A stretch of DNA of 64,000 nt from CAUZJF01 sp965248605 (GTDB lineage Bacteria; Chloroflexota; Dehalococcoidia; Lucifugimonadales; CAUZJF01), in the NCBI GenBank assembly GCA_965248605.1, contig CBDFJV010000007.1:1054001-1118000 (forward strand), read 5' to 3'. Position 1 is the first letter of the stretch, and each line of letters opens with the position of its first letter. Positions 36,501 through 44,399 of the stretch are shown here, piece after piece. Position numbers and translations under genes: made by a program. The notes below the pieces were generated by a model, which searched no databases, was not told where the DNA came from, and saw nothing but the letters and a program-made list of their open reading frames with translations.

Positions 36501-37124
36501 ACGATCGGTGGGACCGAGCCCGGCGCGGGCAACGTCATCGCCTACAATCGTAGGGGAGTCAACGTTGTGGAACAGTCCGGTCATGCGATCCTCGGGAACT
36601 CGATCTTTGCCAACACCCAGCTTGGTATCGATCTTGCGCCGGCCGGGGTCACGCCCAACGACCCCGGCGACGCCGACGCAGGCGTCAACAACCTGCAGAA
36701 CTTCCCTGAAATCGCGACGGCGGTCAGGACGTTCGGCGGTGTGACCCAGATTAGCGGCACGCTGAACACGACAGCCGACACGACAACGACTATCGAGTTC
36801 TTCTCGAACGCGATCTGCCACGTTTCGGGACACGGCGAGGGCGAGGTCTTCCTAGATCGCGCGAGCGTGGCCACTGATGGAGCCGGGAATGCAGTCTTCA
36901 GTCACCAGATCGCCCAGTCCGTGCCCGTAGGAAGACAGATCACTGCTACCGCGACCGACGATCAAGGCAATACGTCCGAGTTCTCGGCCTGCGTTCAGGT
37001 CGTCTTCGCTCCGGGCGTTCCGAGCACGTCGGGGCTCGCCCTCGCGATCATGGCGCTACTGACGGGCGCGGCCTTCCTATGGGCGTTGCGCCGGCGGCGG
37101 GCCTCGCAAGACCAGGCGGTCTGA
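32613..37124 (+). CDS. CSLREA/beta-helix surface protein, C-terminal fragment
   Basis: Third segment, 1,503 residues from the ATG at 32613; the frame is open from about 32535. It has CTLRAAIEESN (about 34048) and CTLRAAIEQAN (about 35056), repeated beta-helix coils (GNLVGTDITG, GGTEPGAGNVISGN), and Ig-like linkers. A roughly 1.0-kb block (about 32570-33575) is repeated almost unchanged at 35608-36615. The end is PSTSGLALAIMALLTGAAFL followed by WALRRRRASQDQAV, a membrane span plus basic tail as in sorting signals. It lacks its own signal peptide. Confidence 0.8.
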   Translation: MKLGNATYGVEIVNGDDNVIGGTSSEARNVISGHGTGGIKLVTGANSNVVQGNYVGTDITGLVTDPDGVFPAGGPDELGNRFGAIEVNGSSNNLIGGNRNNGEGNLVSGTWQGDAIYLSGSASGNRVQGNLVGTDITGTKILPQAGGIVVFNNPGTVNLIGGTGPGEGNVVSGNGRAFDNRQGPGIEVFYDTIVQGNLVGTDITGMVALGNHGYWGIETSGNNNAIGGTEPGAGNVVSGNNSYGMQVYGTGNRVQGNLIGVAIDGRSPLGNLSYGIHVRLSGNTIGGTEPGAGNVIAYNRRGVNVVEQSGHAILGNSIFANTELGIDIAPAGVTPNDAGDADTGVNNRQNFPVLTAVTAGSTLISGTLNSNASTTFRIEFFSNTTCDSTGYGEGETFLGFTSVTTDASGNVSFSVVFPATVGTRSLITATATDESNNTSEFSACSPVGGGSLLTVDSTGDGGDANVGDGVCDDGVGACTLRAAIEESNATSSHDFIRFGIGGAGPHSIQPAGPLPDVVHPVIIDGYTQPGASPNTNPPGLGSNAVILIELDGTNASSDASGLRVTSGNSVVRGLAIGGFGKAGIELAGGGWNEIEGNLLGTDASGLVNLGNGQYGILVGGSSDNTIGGNDAGDGNVVEFNGIGVEVSGSVGTLGKSVRNAILGNFVRSNVGDGINLAGADANDGQLPPAITSVTLGSVTVQGMVQSQASSTVRIELFSTEVGDPSGAGEGAIFLGATETTTDDRGDATFNVTFSNVTVTQPYITATVTDADNNTSEFSQWFVLPQLLAPLTVDSTGDGGDSNTADEVCDDGTGACTLRAAIEQANALVGFDRIYFNISTTDPGYNSSTDTFTVSPASALPAIVEEAVVDGFTQPGASANTSPMDQPINAVYKIELVGTNAGAGVDGLRVQAGGVTIRGLTINRFSSDGVEIEAIGVVVEGNYIGTDPTGTVDLGNGGNGVFIDNVRRNTVGGLLPAARNLISGNDTHGVYVAGDNADLNTIQGNVIGLDATGVVKLGNATYGVEIVNGDNNVIGGTSSEARNVISGQGTGGIYLVSGADSNVVQGNFVGSDITGLVTDPDGVFPAGGPDELGNRFGGIEINGSSNNLIGGNRDNGEGNLVSGTWQGDAIYLSGAVSGNAVQGNLVGTDITGTKILPQAGGIVVFNNPGTVNLIEGTGPGEGNVVSGNGRAFDNRQGPGIEVFYNTIVQGNLVGTDITGMVDLGNHGYWGIETSGNNNTIGGTEPGAGNVISGNNSYGMQVYGTGNKVRGNLIGVAIDGTSALGNLSYGIHVRLSGNTIGGTEPGAGNVIAYNRRGVNVVEQSGHAILGNSIFANTQLGIDLAPAGVTPNDPGDADAGVNNLQNFPEIATAVRTFGGVTQISGTLNTTADTTTTIEFFSNAICHVSGHGEGEVFLDRASVATDGAGNAVFSHQIAQSVPVGRQITATATDDQGNTSEFSACVQVVFAPGVPSTSGLALAIMALLTGAAFLWALRRRRASQDQAV
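35608..36615 (+). repeat. Internal ~1.0-kb direct repeat, copy 2
   Basis: Second copy of the block at 32570-33575, about 3.04 kb downstream in the same frame and orientation. Confidence 0.8.
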
Positions 37125-37154
37125 GAATCGGATTACCGCGATGAGGTAGGTACC

Positions 37155-37646
37155 GTGAAGAACGGCCGAGTCGAGTCTCGATTCAGGCGCTACCTGATGG
37201 TCGCCGTCGCGGTCTTGGCCGCGTTCGTCATCATTGGGCAGGAGAACGGCTGTGGGGACGACGAAACGGAGGAACAACCGACTCCAACCCCACGAGATGA
37301 GCTGGTGAAGCGTGCGAGAGAACTGCTTAACGAACTTGAGACATCCACGCCTCCGATCGATCCGGACGTGGCTTCATCGACTGCCGCGGCTCTGAGGAAG
37401 ATTCTGGATACTCTCCCACCCAGACCGGAGACCACCACGCTGTCCGTGTTTCCTGACGACGTACCTACCAGTACTCTGGCGGGTCTAAACGACGTCCTGA
37501 CTGGCGTAAAAACGAGCACGCCGCCCAAGCCGCCGCTGCCGGATACGGATAAAGAACTGCTTGAGGAACTTAAGCGCCTTCTTCGGCGGATACTGTTGGG
37601 CCTCGACCCGTTCAACCCGCTGCCCACGCCTGTCCCTCCGAAGTGA
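37155..37646 (+). CDS. Putative secreted Pro/Thr-rich protein
   Basis: A 163-residue protein with a basic N-terminus (KNGRVESRFRRYL), one hydrophobic segment (MVAVAVLAAFVIIG) and then a Cys in QENGCGDD that only loosely resembles a lipobox. The mature part alternates Thr/Pro-rich stretches with helical ones (ELVKRARELLNELETSTPP; DKELLEELKRLLRRILLG). The start is a GTG at 37155 after GAGGTAGG. Function unknown. It begins 30 bp after the giant surface-protein stop. Confidence 0.6.
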   Translation: MKNGRVESRFRRYLMVAVAVLAAFVIIGQENGCGDDETEEQPTPTPRDELVKRARELLNELETSTPPIDPDVASSTAAALRKILDTLPPRPETTTLSVFPDDVPTSTLAGLNDVLTGVKTSTPPKPPLPDTDKELLEELKRLLRRILLGLDPFNPLPTPVPPK

Positions 37647-37697
37647 CGAACGGCCGCTGGCTCTAAAGCTGACGGCACTCAACCAAGGAGAACCCCC

Positions 37698-38111
37698 ATG
37701 TCGATTCCAATTGAGCAGGATGCCGTTGTTTCCCGGTACCTCGAGGCCGTGGGGACAGGTGACCGAAAGCGATACGCAATAAGTCTGGAGGAGTTGCAGC
37801 GGATCATCGCCGCAAGCCACAGTATCAACGTGGCTCGGATGGATCTGCTGACCGCACTGCAGCGATCCGTGCCCTCTACCGGAAACACCGAAACATCGAC
37901 ATCGTCGCCGCAGACTTTCGACGCCGAACTCAAGGACGCCCTCACCAACGTCATCATCATGCAGACCCGCGTGAACGAGCGGGAGCAGAGTTTCCACAAA
38001 CTGCTTGCACAGGCCATCGAGCAACGGACCGTCGATGCGGTGCCGGTCGAACCCGGCCACGTTGAGGACTGGGCGAAGGCGGTCCTGGAGGCCGCGCGTC
38101 AGATCGACTGA
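37698..38111 (+). CDS. Hypothetical soluble helical protein
   Basis: A 137-residue mostly helical protein (SRYLEAVGTGDRKRYAISLE; HVEDWAKAVLEAARQID) with a Ser/Thr-rich middle (TETSTSSPQTF). AAGGAG precedes the ATG at 37698. It is 51 bp after the secreted protein gene, so the two may form one operon. I recognise no family. Confidence 0.55.
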   Translation: MSIPIEQDAVVSRYLEAVGTGDRKRYAISLEELQRIIAASHSINVARMDLLTALQRSVPSTGNTETSTSSPQTFDAELKDALTNVIIMQTRVNEREQSFHKLLAQAIEQRTVDAVPVEPGHVEDWAKAVLEAARQID

Positions 38112-38342
38112 CGCCATTCCGAGGTTGTGGCTGGCCCCTTCCGGAGACTACCGTCGGCACAGGACGACTACCGGAGTTGGAGGTTGTGGTACGGTTTGAC
38201 GCGGTCAGCGTAGGGAAGTGCGAAGGTCTGTCGACCGCCGCGCCTGCAACGTCAACGTGGAGTATGATCTTGATAGCGGGACTACTGACCCTCCTTTACG
38301 TCTGGCGCCGACGCGTGGACTCCGATTCTGAGGTAGGTGCGT

Positions 38343-39329
38343 ATGCTTGAGCTTGAGACGAAAGCCACCGACCATCTGCGAGAGGAAGGGTATGTCGTTC
38401 TGCGCGGCGTTTTGGACGTCGACGAGGACATTCAGCCCTTGATCGACGAGTACGGCGTTGTGCTCGACACTCTCATCGACCGGCTCTACGCCCAGGGCAG
38501 ACTGCAGCACAGGTACGACGGACTATCGGTGCTGGGCCGGCTGAGCGCATTCCTGGTGGACACAGGCGACGAGCACTTCCAGCACCTGTCGATCCACTTG
38601 CCTTTTCATAGTCCGGCCCCGGACCACCCGCTTTACATCCATCCCGCGATGTTCAACCTGCTACGCAGTCCGAGGCTCCTGGACGCCCTGGAGCAGTTCA
38701 TCGGACCGGAAATCGGTGTAAACCCGCTGCACATCACGCGCATCAAGCCTCCGGAGCAGAGGCTCCCCGAGAGCGTTCAGTCGAGCGCTAATGGGGCGAT
38801 CTCGAAGACCCTGTGGCATCAGGACCTCTGGGCCTTTCAGACCGAAGCTGACCAGACCGACGTGATCACGGTCTGGGTGCCTATGATGGCGGCCGACGAG
38901 GAAAACGGCTGTCTGGTGGTGGTCCCCGGCAGCCACCGACCCGGTGAGCTGTCGACCCATTGCAAGTCGACGCCTCAGAACCCGTCTTCCAAGGGGATTC
39001 CGGAGCAGATCGTCAGCGAAGACCGGAAGCCTCTGCCGGCTGCTCCCGGCGACATGATAGTAATGGACAAGCTGACACAGCATTGTTCTCTCGTAAACCG
39101 GAGCGAGAGGCTGCGTTGGAGCTTCGACTTGCGCTATCAGGTCGCCGGTCAACCTGTTGGCCAGGGCGGCAGGGAGGCCTGGACCGCGCGTAGCCGGTCC
39201 AACCCGGAGTCCGAGATGCGAGATTTCGAGGAGTGGGAGACGTTCTGGCGCAACATCGTCGCGCGAGAGGCCACGGACGGCGTAAAAGACCAGGGCCGCT
39301 ATTCGCTCAACGATCCGCTCTGCGTCTGA
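38343..39329 (+). CDS. Phytanoyl-CoA dioxygenase family protein
   Basis: A 328-residue Fe(II)/2-oxoglutarate-dependent oxygenase of the PhyH family. The iron site is the HxD in KTLWHQDLWAFQ plus the distal His in MDKLTQHCSLVNRS; the Arg that holds 2-oxoglutarate follows in SERLRWSFDLRY. GCLVVVPGSHRPGEL is a family hallmark. The ATG at 38343 has GAGG upstream; a GTG two codons earlier (38337) is possible. Substrates in bacteria range from lipids to small organic acids and are unknown here. Confidence 0.9.
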   Translation: MLELETKATDHLREEGYVVLRGVLDVDEDIQPLIDEYGVVLDTLIDRLYAQGRLQHRYDGLSVLGRLSAFLVDTGDEHFQHLSIHLPFHSPAPDHPLYIHPAMFNLLRSPRLLDALEQFIGPEIGVNPLHITRIKPPEQRLPESVQSSANGAISKTLWHQDLWAFQTEADQTDVITVWVPMMAADEENGCLVVVPGSHRPGELSTHCKSTPQNPSSKGIPEQIVSEDRKPLPAAPGDMIVMDKLTQHCSLVNRSERLRWSFDLRYQVAGQPVGQGGREAWTARSRSNPESEMRDFEEWETFWRNIVAREATDGVKDQGRYSLNDPLCV

Positions 39330-39416
39330 CGACAGGATTGGGGGTTCAAGGAGGGGCCGGCGGCGGGTCCATCAGTGTGAGTGCCGAATGGTACGCCTCC
39401 AGGCAAGGGCTGTTTC

Positions 39417-40445
39417 ATGGCTAGAACGATCCTTCTCGCAATTGCCACAACGGCCGCACTCGCTGCGGGCTGCGGCGGAAGCGAATCATCAGAGTCGTCC
39501 AAGGTTGCCTCACAAGCGGCAGCCGTCGGCGAGACCGGCGGCGATTTCGTCGAGGGCACCAATGTCGCCAAAGAGGCCGACCCGGGGCAAGTTGCCGAAA
39601 TAGTCTTCACCGTCGACGAGTCGGGTTTCAGCGGGCCCGGCTCCACACCGGTCGGCTGGACCCGCATCGTCCTCGAAAACAACGGGCGACAAGACCACCA
39701 CCTGGGACTGATCAAGCTGACCGGCGACAGGACGGTCGACGATCTGAGAGCGTTCATCGCGGACAGTCCTTTGGACCCGTTGCCTGCGTGGGCTCTACAG
39801 TCCGGCGGGCCAGCCGATGTTTCGCCGGGGCTGTCGGCCAGCGTCACTCAGAACCTCGAACGTGGCGAGTACGCAGTGGTGAGCTATACCGTCGGCGACG
39901 ATCAGGTCTCGCGCCCGGCTCTCGACATGCTACGCTCGCTAACCGTGACGGCGTCGGACACCCCCGGGACTCAACCCACAGCGGACGTGCTCCTCACTAT
40001 CACGGACTACGCCTACAACATCCGAAACACTCGAGACCTGTTCGGGATGTCTGCGGGGAAGTCGATCGATTCAGGGCCTCGAATCGTAAGGGTCACCAAC
40101 GAAGGCAGCAACGTACATGAGGCACGCATGGCGGAGATCGAGAACGGCAAGCAGGCCAAAGACTTCCCGGACCTCTACGTCTGGAGCAGGGCCCCTACCG
40201 GAGCGACGTACTATACGACTCCGATGATGCCCTTCCCCGTGATCAAAGACGACGGTTCCGGACCGGCCGGGCCACCTCCCTCGAAGGCTATCGGAGGGAT
40301 AATGCCGATCCAGCCGGGCGAGACTGTTTACATCACCGTCCAGCTAGAACCGGCCTGGCACTTCATATACTCCCTTCTAGAGGACCGGGAGCTCGGGGGC
40401 TCCTACCTGATGCGCCCTATGTTGCTCGAGTATCCTGTCCAATAG
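39417..40445 (+). CDS. Cupredoxin-like two-domain lipoprotein
   Basis: A 342-residue lipoprotein with lipobox LAAGC. The mature protein has two similar beta-sandwich halves. The first has NNGRQDHHLGLIKL, the second TNEGSNVHEARMAEIENGKQ, each with a His near where cupredoxin-like domains bind metal, and a closing Met in the second half. No canonical Cys ligand is visible, so it may be a structural or non-copper relative. The ATG at 39417 is chosen since it starts the signal peptide. A truncated paralogue follows at 40515. Confidence 0.65.
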   Translation: MARTILLAIATTAALAAGCGGSESSESSKVASQAAAVGETGGDFVEGTNVAKEADPGQVAEIVFTVDESGFSGPGSTPVGWTRIVLENNGRQDHHLGLIKLTGDRTVDDLRAFIADSPLDPLPAWALQSGGPADVSPGLSASVTQNLERGEYAVVSYTVGDDQVSRPALDMLRSLTVTASDTPGTQPTADVLLTITDYAYNIRNTRDLFGMSAGKSIDSGPRIVRVTNEGSNVHEARMAEIENGKQAKDFPDLYVWSRAPTGATYYTTPMMPFPVIKDDGSGPAGPPPSKAIGGIMPIQPGETVYITVQLEPAWHFIYSLLEDRELGGSYLMRPMLLEYPVQ

Positions 40446-40514
40446 TTCTCTCGCCTATTGCTGAGCTCCGTGGAACTTGGATGCCGTGAGTCAACTCCTG
40501 ACGTGTGGTGGAAG

Positions 40515-40636
40515 ATGAGGAAGTACGTTGCGGTCTTTGCTACTCTCGCCGCTCTGGCTCTGCTGGCCGGATGCGCCGGCGGCGACAACGAAGCGCAGCC
40601 CACCAAGGTCTCCGCTCAAGCCGCGGCGTCCGGAGT
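40515..40636 (+). pseudogene. Lipoprotein gene truncated by IS21
   Basis: The ATG at 40515 opens a lipoprotein signal peptide (KYVAVFATLAALALLAGC) and about 40 codons similar in style to the preceding lipoprotein (PTKVSAQAAASG). The IS21-family left end begins at about 40637; the frame then continues into the element and stops at 40697. The rest of the gene is not on the other side of the element. Confidence 0.75.
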
Positions 40637-40757
40637 TGTGAAGGGCGGAGAGATAATGTACCACCTGGGCGGTCGAGCGCTGAGATGTGGCGCTTGAAAA
40701 CTGTACCGCCTGTCGCCTTCAATCAGGAACGACCGAACCTGATTGAAGGTGGATTGG

Positions 40758-42257
40758 ATGTACAAGGTGGAGATGTACCTGCGAGTTCGCAGGGCTTGTT
40801 TCGTCGAAGGGATGAGCGTCCGAGAGGCGGCCCGAGTGTTCGGGCTACACCGGGACACGGTGCGCAAGATGCTCGAGTACTCCGTGCCCCCAGGGTATCG
40901 ACGGCAACGACCGGCTCGCAGACCGAAGCTCGATCCATATAAGGGTGTGATGGACCAGATCCTGGAGCAGGATCTGAGCTCACCGAAGAAGCAGCGTCAC
41001 ACCGCCAAGCGTATCTACGAACGGCTCAGAGACGAACACGGCTTCCCCGGCAAGTACACGATAGTCAAAGACTACGTTCGAGAACGCCGTCGTCATACCC
41101 GCGAGATGTTCGTACCACTGTCCCATTCCCCGGGACATGCCCAGTGCGACTACGGCGAAGCTCGAGTGATCATCGGCGGAGTGGAACGCAAAGCCCACTA
41201 CTTCGCCCTGGACCTCCCTCACAGCGACGGGTGCTATGTGAAGGCGTATCCCGCCGAGACGACGGAGTCATTCTGCGACGGACACGTCTCCGCCTTCGCG
41301 TTCCTGGGCGGAGTGCCTCAGAGCATCCTCTACGACAACACCACGCTCGCGGTAGCCAGAATCCTGGGAGATGGTCGCCGGCAGCGGACCAGGGTGTTCT
41401 CCGAGCTTCAGTCCCACTACCTGTTCGAGGACCGGTTCGGCCGTCCAGGCAAAGGGAACGATAAGGGCAAAGTAGAAGGTCTGGTCGGCTATGTCCGCCG
41501 GAACTTCCTGGTGCCCATTCCATCGTTCGAGAGCTTCGATGCCCTCAATGCTCATCTGGAGCAACACTGCCTCAGACGGTTCGAAGATCGACTCCGCGGC
41601 CACAACGAGACGATAGGAGAACGGCTGGAGCGGGACCTGGAGAAGTTGCTGCTTCTGCCGGCCGTACCGTACGACGCCAGCGACAAGCACGCGACGAGGG
41701 TCAGTTCTCTGTCCCTGGTCAGATACCGGACCAATGACTATTCGGTCCCGGTGGCCTACGGTCATCGGGACGTTGTGGTCCGCGGATATGTACATGAGGT
41801 TGTGATCAGCTGTGGCGCTGAAGTCATCGCCCGCCATCGGCGGTCCTACGATCGAGACGACTTCGTCTTCGACCCTCTCCATTACCTGCCGCTCCTTGAG
41901 AAGAAGACGAGGGCATTGGATCAGGCGGCGCCGCTGGTTGGATGGGAGTTGCCCGAGGAGTTCGGAGTGTTGCGGCGGCTGCTGGAGTCTCGGATGGGCA
42001 AGCGAGGAAAGAGGGAGTTCGTGCAGGTGCTCAGACTGATGGAGAACTTCCAGCCGGAAGAAGTCCACGACGCCGTACGAGACGCCATTCGACTCGGGGC
42101 TGTGAGCTTCGATGCTGTCAAGCACCTGGTGCTGTGCAGGATCGAGGGTCGACCGCCTAGACTCGACATGGAGTTGTACCCGTATCTGCCCAGGACCAAC
42201 GTTGCAACAACCTCGACCAGGGACTACATGGCTCTCCTGGCGGGGAGCCGGTCATGA
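40758..42257 (+). CDS. istA: IS21-family transposase IstA
   Basis: A 499-residue DDE transposase. An N-terminal HTH (FVEGMSVREAARVFGLHRDT) is followed by the rve catalytic domain: Asp in HAQCDYGEARV, Asp in SILYDNTTLAV, and Glu in GKGNDKGKVEGLVGYVRRN. The C-terminal part carries the SLVRYRTNDYSVPVAYGHRD beta-barrel motif of IstA. The ATG at 40758 is used; a TTG at 40743 in frame is an alternative. It overlaps istB by 4 bp (ATGA), so the two are translationally coupled. Confidence 0.93.
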   Translation: MYKVEMYLRVRRACFVEGMSVREAARVFGLHRDTVRKMLEYSVPPGYRRQRPARRPKLDPYKGVMDQILEQDLSSPKKQRHTAKRIYERLRDEHGFPGKYTIVKDYVRERRRHTREMFVPLSHSPGHAQCDYGEARVIIGGVERKAHYFALDLPHSDGCYVKAYPAETTESFCDGHVSAFAFLGGVPQSILYDNTTLAVARILGDGRRQRTRVFSELQSHYLFEDRFGRPGKGNDKGKVEGLVGYVRRNFLVPIPSFESFDALNAHLEQHCLRRFEDRLRGHNETIGERLERDLEKLLLLPAVPYDASDKHATRVSSLSLVRYRTNDYSVPVAYGHRDVVVRGYVHEVVISCGAEVIARHRRSYDRDDFVFDPLHYLPLLEKKTRALDQAAPLVGWELPEEFGVLRRLLESRMGKRGKREFVQVLRLMENFQPEEVHDAVRDAIRLGAVSFDAVKHLVLCRIEGRPPRLDMELYPYLPRTNVATTSTRDYMALLAGSRS

Positions 42258-43021
42258 CCAACAAGTCCACGATGTTGCTCGAACACAACCTCAAGCAACT
42301 CAAGCTCCCCACGTTCCTGAGGGAGTACGACAAGCTGGCATCCCAGTGTGCCAGTGAGGGAGCTGACCATCCGGACTACCTGCTGCGACTATCGGAGTTG
42401 GAGCTGATCGACCGTCACCATCGCATGGTGGAACGTCGGATCAAAGCAGCCCGCTTCCCGACGACCAAGAGCCTCGACACCTTCGACTTCCTGTCTATGC
42501 CGTCCCTGAACAAGGCTCTGGTTCTGGAGCTGGCACGATGCGAGTACATCGAGCGCCCCCACAACGTCATCGCTCTCGGCAACAGTGGCACCGGCAAGAC
42601 CCATATCGCCCTCGGTCTCGGTCTGGCTGCGTGTCAGAGGGGACTGTCCGTGGGCTTCACCACCGCCGCTGCTCTGGTTCACGAGCTGATCGAGGCCAGG
42701 GACGAACGGCGTCTGCTCAACCTGCAGAGAAGGCTCGCACGACTCAAGCTTCTGATCATCGACGAACTGGGCTTCGTGCCCTTGTCCAAGACTGGCGCCG
42801 AGCTCCTCTTCGAGGTGTTCAGCCAGCGTTACGAGCGTGGATCGGTCCTGGTGACCTCCAACCTGCCCTTCGTCGAGTGGACCGAGGTGTTCGGCTCTGA
42901 ACGGCTGACCGGAGCTCTCCTCGACCGCCTCACCCACCATGTCGACATCCTGGAGATGAACGGGGACAGCTACCGACTCAAGCACAGCAAGAAGACTTCT
43001 GGCCGCCAGCTATCTGACTGA
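42254..43021 (+). CDS. istB: IS21-family AAA+ helper ATPase IstB
   Basis: A 255-residue DnaC-like AAA+ ATPase that directs IstA to target DNA. Walker A is LGNSGTGKTHIALGLG (about 111-126), Walker B LLIIDELGFVPL, and sensor 1 is in VLVTSNLPFVEWTEVFG. The start overlaps the istA stop. Full length and apparently intact. Confidence 0.94.
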   Translation: MTNKSTMLLEHNLKQLKLPTFLREYDKLASQCASEGADHPDYLLRLSELELIDRHHRMVERRIKAARFPTTKSLDTFDFLSMPSLNKALVLELARCEYIERPHNVIALGNSGTGKTHIALGLGLAACQRGLSVGFTTAAALVHELIEARDERRLLNLQRRLARLKLLIIDELGFVPLSKTGAELLFEVFSQRYERGSVLVTSNLPFVEWTEVFGSERLTGALLDRLTHHVDILEMNGDSYRLKHSKKTSGRQLSD

Positions 43022-43133
43022 GCCTGATCTCCAACGCCCCACGAACCTTGATGCCCATTCTACGGCGTTCAGTGGTACAGTTTTGCTCCGCCCCGCTGGT
43101 ACGTTTTCACACCGCCCTTGACAATCTCTTCCG

Positions 43134-43626
43134 CACTTATGTTTTCATCATGTACTTCATCCTTAGTAGCCGGCGTTATTATTGGTTCAGGAAACTTTTG
43201 ATTCTTTTGCATACCTTCTGGAAGTACATTTCCACAGAATAGACGTTCTCCTCTAGCGTACGCGGTCCATGCAGAAGTCTCAGTTACACCGGTCAAATAG
43301 CCTCGGATGACCATCTCAACTGGAAATACCGTTAGTTTGTTTCCTACGACTACATTTGGATCTGGAACATCAATTGTGTGATTTTGGATAATATCTGTTG
43401 TGTGTTCAAACCAGAATGCAGATGTTTGGGTTAGAACCTGTCCTTTAAATGGAATGTGAGCAATACTTCTATCAAAGGCAGACTGTCTGTCGGTTGATAT
43501 GAGGAATACTTTACCTTTGTACTCATAAACATCTCTGGCCTTACCTTTGTATTTCGTTCCTAGGTTGAGATCCGTTCCTGTTAGGGTCTGTCCGATTTGT
43601 TTTTTGATTATTTCTTCCGCTATCAA
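43134..43626 (-). pseudogene. purC: SAICAR synthetase gene (purC) truncated by IS21
   Basis: The 5' 164 codons of phosphoribosylaminoimidazole-succinocarboxamide synthase, which joins aspartate to CAIR in purine synthesis. KYKGKARDVYEYKGKVFLIS is the ATP-binding SAICAR start and PVEMVIRGYLTGVTETSAW the signature region. The coding sequence runs into the right end of IS21 after EEIVKG, and the remaining third of the enzyme is missing. The TTG at 43626, with GGAGG upstream, fits the family start better than the ATG at 43707. Base composition is near 40% GC, very unlike the surroundings. Confidence 0.85.
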
Positions 43627-43742
43627 TGCTTTTCCTCCAAAAGATTGGTGGTTTATTCTTATAACGCTTACGATAACCCGGTTTGATAACGTGCAGGCGT
43701 TATTCAATCGGAGTTTGTTTCAAATCCACGTTTATCGTTTTG

Positions 43743-44378
43743 TTAACCTCCCAGTATACTCAGGAGTCCCTCCAGATTCCTGATTTTGTGGGTTGCAGCC
43801 GAGAAGTTGTGTGTTTTAGTGAATTCATTATGAACAACAATGCAATCTATTCCTGCTGCGACGGCCGACTGCAAGCCGCGACCAGAATCTTCAACTACAA
43901 CCGCCTTTGCCCTTTGTGCTCCAAATCTCTCCAAACCTTTTAAGTATGGTTCTGGGTGAGGTTTGGATTTGTCATAATCTTCATTCGTGAGCACAAAGTC
44001 CATAAAAGTAGTAATGTTTCGATCTTTGTGTATAAGTTTAAAGTCTGATCGCTTTGAAGTTGTGATTGTTGCCATCCTGAAGGCCCCTGACAGCTCCTTC
44101 AATATCTTCTCTACACCTGGTATCTCAATATCTTCTGTTATCAGGTAATGTTGATAGTAAAGATTCCGCTTTTGCCTTGTTTCCGATATTGTGACCTCAT
44201 CAATTCCTGAAACTCTAACCCTCTCCCAGCAGGATATACCTTTAGACATATCCTCTAGGTACGAGTCCTTATCCAAGTCAAAGCCTAGCTCTGACAGAGC
44301 TTCTTTGTTCGACATAAAGTACCAATGCTCGGTATCGACAAGCACTCCATCATTATCGAAAAGTATGTATTTTGTCAA
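43743..44378 (-). CDS. HAD-superfamily hydrolase, beta-phosphoglucomutase-like, low GC
   Basis: A 211-residue HAD subfamily IA protein: LFDNDGVLVDTEHWYF with Asp8 and Asp10 (motif I), ATITTSKRSDF (motif II), the Lys in KSKPHPEPYLKGL (motif III) and VVVEDSGRGLQSAVAAGIDC (motif IV). The layout matches phosphoglycolate-phosphatase or beta-phosphoglucomutase relatives. Like its neighbour purC it has a GC content near 40% and AT-ending codons, so both came from a different genome. Same strand as purC, 116 bp upstream of the TTG start. Confidence 0.85.
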   Translation of the reverse strand: MTKYILFDNDGVLVDTEHWYFMSNKEALSELGFDLDKDSYLEDMSKGISCWERVRVSGIDEVTISETRQKRNLYYQHYLITEDIEIPGVEKILKELSGAFRMATITTSKRSDFKLIHKDRNITTFMDFVLTNEDYDKSKPHPEPYLKGLERFGAQRAKAVVVEDSGRGLQSAVAAGIDCIVVHNEFTKTHNFSAATHKIRNLEGLLSILGG

Positions 44379-44399
44379 AGCTGATGACTCCGGTAAGCC

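Larger units (their letters stand above)
26286..37124 (+). pseudogene. Giant CSLREA/beta-helix surface protein gene, broken by MITE, IS1380 and a frameshift
   Basis: One gene of about 3,000 codons when repaired. The ATG at 26286 starts a signal peptide (MNRRRSFFRLLLVAIAVSIA, ending near VAHGA) that reads through only if the MITE at 26319-26449 is removed leaving one CTAG. The IS1380 element at 28962-30679 with its CTTAA duplication interrupts the codons between GSL and NSTPDTTFRIEF; precise removal restores the frame. A third break lies near 32531-32536. The repaired length (8,989 nt after removing both elements) becomes a whole number of codons if an 8-nt deletion there is restored. The protein has six CSLREA/CTLRAA modules with right-handed beta-helix repeats (GN.IGTD.SG...LGN) separated by Ig-like linkers ending NTSEFS.C. 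The C-terminus has a VPSTSG-type sorting tail. Confidence 0.85.
40637..43133 (+). mobile_element. IS21-family insertion sequence (istA-istB)
   Basis: About 2.5 kb with IS21-type multiple terminal repeats. The outer ends read TGTGAAGGGCGG (left) and TGTCAAGGGCGG (right, inverted). Internal repeats at both ends share AAAACTGTACC. The flanks GGAGT and ATCTC show no target duplication, and the interrupted genes on the two sides differ, so the element marks a rearrangement junction. Confidence 0.88.

Noticed and set aside
43069..43707. The purC frame as a complete 212-residue protein
   Set aside because: The last 14 residues are encoded by the IS21 end and the first 27 precede a better-supported TTG start; the enzyme's C-terminal third is missing.
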